DNA of 6,559 bases from Candidatus Dadabacteria bacterium (lineage in GTDB: Bacteria; Desulfobacterota_D; UBA1144; Nemesobacterales; JAJCZQ01), in contig JAUXJP010000056.1 in assembly GCA_030624695.1 (NCBI GenBank), forward strand, positions 1 through 6,559. Direction: 5' to 3'. This document shows positions 5,311-6,559 of this stretch, piece after piece. The position numbers were made by a program, and so were the translations under genes. Below the pieces are notes generated by a model, which did not search any database, was not told where the DNA came from, and was given only the letters and a program-made list of their open reading frames with translations. Numbering within the stretch: the first letter of the stretch is position 1; every line of letters begins with the position of its first letter.

Positions 5311-6559
5311 TCAGTGAACTGTTGTATCACCATCCGCAAAAAGTGCTTCAACAAACTCTTCAGCTTTAAATTCCCTGAGGTCTTCAAGGGCTTCACCTAT
5401 CCCAATATATTTTACTGGTATATTCAGTTCATCTGCAATTGCAATAATAACACCACCTTTTGCAGTACCATCCAGCTTTGTTAAAACTATACCACTAATG
5501 TCTATCACCTCATTAAATGACTTTACCTGCTGCACTGCATTCTGGCCCGTAGTAGCATCAAGCACTATCAGCACCTCGTGGGGAGAATCACTAATTTCTC
5601 TTCCGAGTATTCGTTTTATTTTCTTGAGTTCGTCCATCAGGTTTGTTTTGGTGTGCAGCCTTCCTGCAGTGTCCACAATCAAAAGGTCAATGCCCCTTGC
5701 CCGGGATGCCTGCACTGCATCAAAAGCAACAGCAGAGGGGTCAGCCCCGGGGCTTCCCTTTATAAAATCGCTACCAACCCTTTGCGACCATACCTCAAGC
5801 TGCTCTATTGCAGCGGCACGGAAAGTATCCGCAGCAGCAACCATAACTTTGTTGCCACCTTTAATAAATTTATTAGCAAGTTTACCGATTGTAGTTGTTT
5901 TACCTACACCATTAACCCCTACTACCATTACTACTGTTGGTTTTGTTTTGAATTCTGATATCCCGCCTTCGGCATTTTTTAAAATATTCAAGATTTCTGT
6001 TTTTAGTGCGTCTTTTATCTCTGAGGGACTATTTAAGTCGCTTCCTGCAATAACTTCCCTTAGTTTCATTGTGGTGCCAACACCGATATCAGATGATATT
6101 AATGATTCTTCAAACTCGTCCCAAGTTTCCTGGTCTATTTCGCTGCGTGAGAATATTCCGTCAAGCTTACCAAAAAGCCCGGTCTGCGTTTTTGAAAGCC
6201 CTTTTCTTAGTCTTGAAAATACAGATTCTGTTTCGCTAACTGCCGGGGATTCCTCTACCAACCCTACTTCTTCTATTTCTTCAGTAACAATTTCTTCCGG
6301 GGTGGGCTCTTCCTGTACTTTTACTGCAATTTCTTCTGTTATTGTTGCCGGTTCAGGAATTTCAGGATCTAAAGGCCCAACAGCTTTAAAAGCATCCTGG
6401 ACTTCCTCCGAGACAGGCTCAGATGGTGGTAAATCAACAGGCACCTCTTCCGGTGGAGTAATTGTTGGTTTTTCTTCAATTACTGCTTTATCAACTTCGG
6501 GAGTTTCTTTCCCGGATAATAATTTCGAGATAAATAATGTTAGTAAATAGAGTATTAAT
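5311..6559 (-). CDS. ftsY: Signal recognition particle receptor FtsY (5' partial)
   Basis: FtsY is the SRP receptor GTPase that docks ribosome-SRP complexes at the inner membrane for co-translational insertion. The frame has no stop up to the right edge, so the gene starts beyond the window and the GTG at 6444 is an internal valine. The visible N-terminus reads LILYLLTLFISKLLSGK (codons at about 6558-6508), a hydrophobic segment suggesting a membrane anchor. It is followed by a roughly 95-residue Glu/Pro/Thr-rich linker. Numbering from the GTG at 6444, the N domain begins near residue 75 (SVFSRLRKGLSKTQ). The GTPase domain shows G1 GVNGVGKTTT (176-185), DTFRAAAIEQL (206-216), G3 DTAGR (258-262), G4 TKLD inside TKLDGTAKGG (322-331) and GIGEALEDLREF (348-359). 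All key residues are present. It is the first visible gene of the minus-strand cluster, 54 bases before ribD. Confidence 0.97.
   Translation of the reverse strand, partial: LILYLLTLFISKLLSGKETPEVDKAVIEEKPTITPPEEVPVDLPPSEPVSEEVQDAFKAVGPLDPEIPEPATITEEIAVKVQEEPTPEEIVTEEIEEVGLVEESPAVSETESVFSRLRKGLSKTQTGLFGKLDGIFSRSEIDQETWDEFEESLISSDIGVGTTMKLREVIAGSDLNSPSEIKDALKTEILNILKNAEGGISEFKTKPTVVMVVGVNGVGKTTTIGKLANKFIKGGNKVMVAAADTFRAAAIEQLEVWSQRVGSDFIKGSPGADPSAVAFDAVQASRARGIDLLIVDTAGRLHTKTNLMDELKKIKRILGREISDSPHEVLIVLDATTGQNAVQQVKSFNEVIDISGIVLTKLDGTAKGGVIIAIADELNIPVKYIGIGEALEDLREFKAEEFVEALFADGDTTVH

Noticed and set aside
5498..6550. Long plus-strand reading frame of 350 codons antisense to ftsY
   Set aside because: It is the complement of the ftsY coding strand. 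Its Ser/Thr-rich, low-complexity translation is the mirror of Glu, Lys and Gly codons, it has no recognisable domain, and ftsY has every expected GTPase motif.
1..6559. A novel defence, mobile or otherwise undescribed system
   Set aside because: Nearly all of the sequence is accounted for by seven conserved housekeeping genes. No direct or inverted repeats, integrase, transposase, toxin-antitoxin pair or structured non-coding stretch was seen, and no gap is longer than 70 bases.

Overview
This window looks like chromosomal core-genome DNA from an AT-rich (low-GC) bacterium. It holds two gene clusters that converge on a 70-base gap. All seven genes are recognisable housekeeping families. There is no sign of mobile elements, CRISPR, tRNA or rRNA genes, or phage. 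Taxonomy cannot be fixed from this sequence. FtsQ with a POTRA domain, FtsA with an amphipathic tail and an apparently membrane-anchored FtsY fit a bacterium with a standard divisome. The FtsY architecture (N-terminal hydrophobic segment, then a Glu/Pro-rich linker, then the NG GTPase) is at least compatible with deltaproteobacteria-like or related lineages, but that is only a guess.

Left half, plus strand (1-3035): the distal end of a division and cell wall (dcw) cluster in the order ftsQ (5' end cut off by the window), ftsA, ftsZ. ftsQ and ftsA are separated by 2 bases and are probably translationally coupled. ftsZ follows 34 bases after ftsA and has the only strong Shine-Dalgarno sequence in the window, which fits its need for much higher expression. 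FtsZ polymerises into the Z ring, FtsA tethers it to the membrane through its C-terminal helix, and FtsQ is the periplasmic hub that recruits later division proteins.

Right half, minus strand (read from 6559 down to 3106): ftsY (5' end cut off by the window edge), ribD, nadD and rsfS. These are, in order, the SRP receptor, the bifunctional riboflavin deaminase/reductase, nicotinate mononucleotide adenylyltransferase and the ribosomal silencing factor. Spacings are 54 and 5 bases, and then nadD and rsfS overlap or abut, so this is probably one transcription unit. It combines membrane protein targeting, flavin and NAD cofactor synthesis, and ribosome dormancy.

The most notable point is the start of rsfS. 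The conserved reading frame is intact back to the end of nadD but contains no ATG, GTG or TTG at the expected N-terminus. An ATC lies exactly where the family should start, 6 bases after a GGGAG. An ATG overlapping the nadD stop (ATGA) is one base out of frame. This is either a rare non-canonical start or a one-base error or mutation. A second point is the very short FtsZ C-terminal linker. No previously undescribed system is evident.
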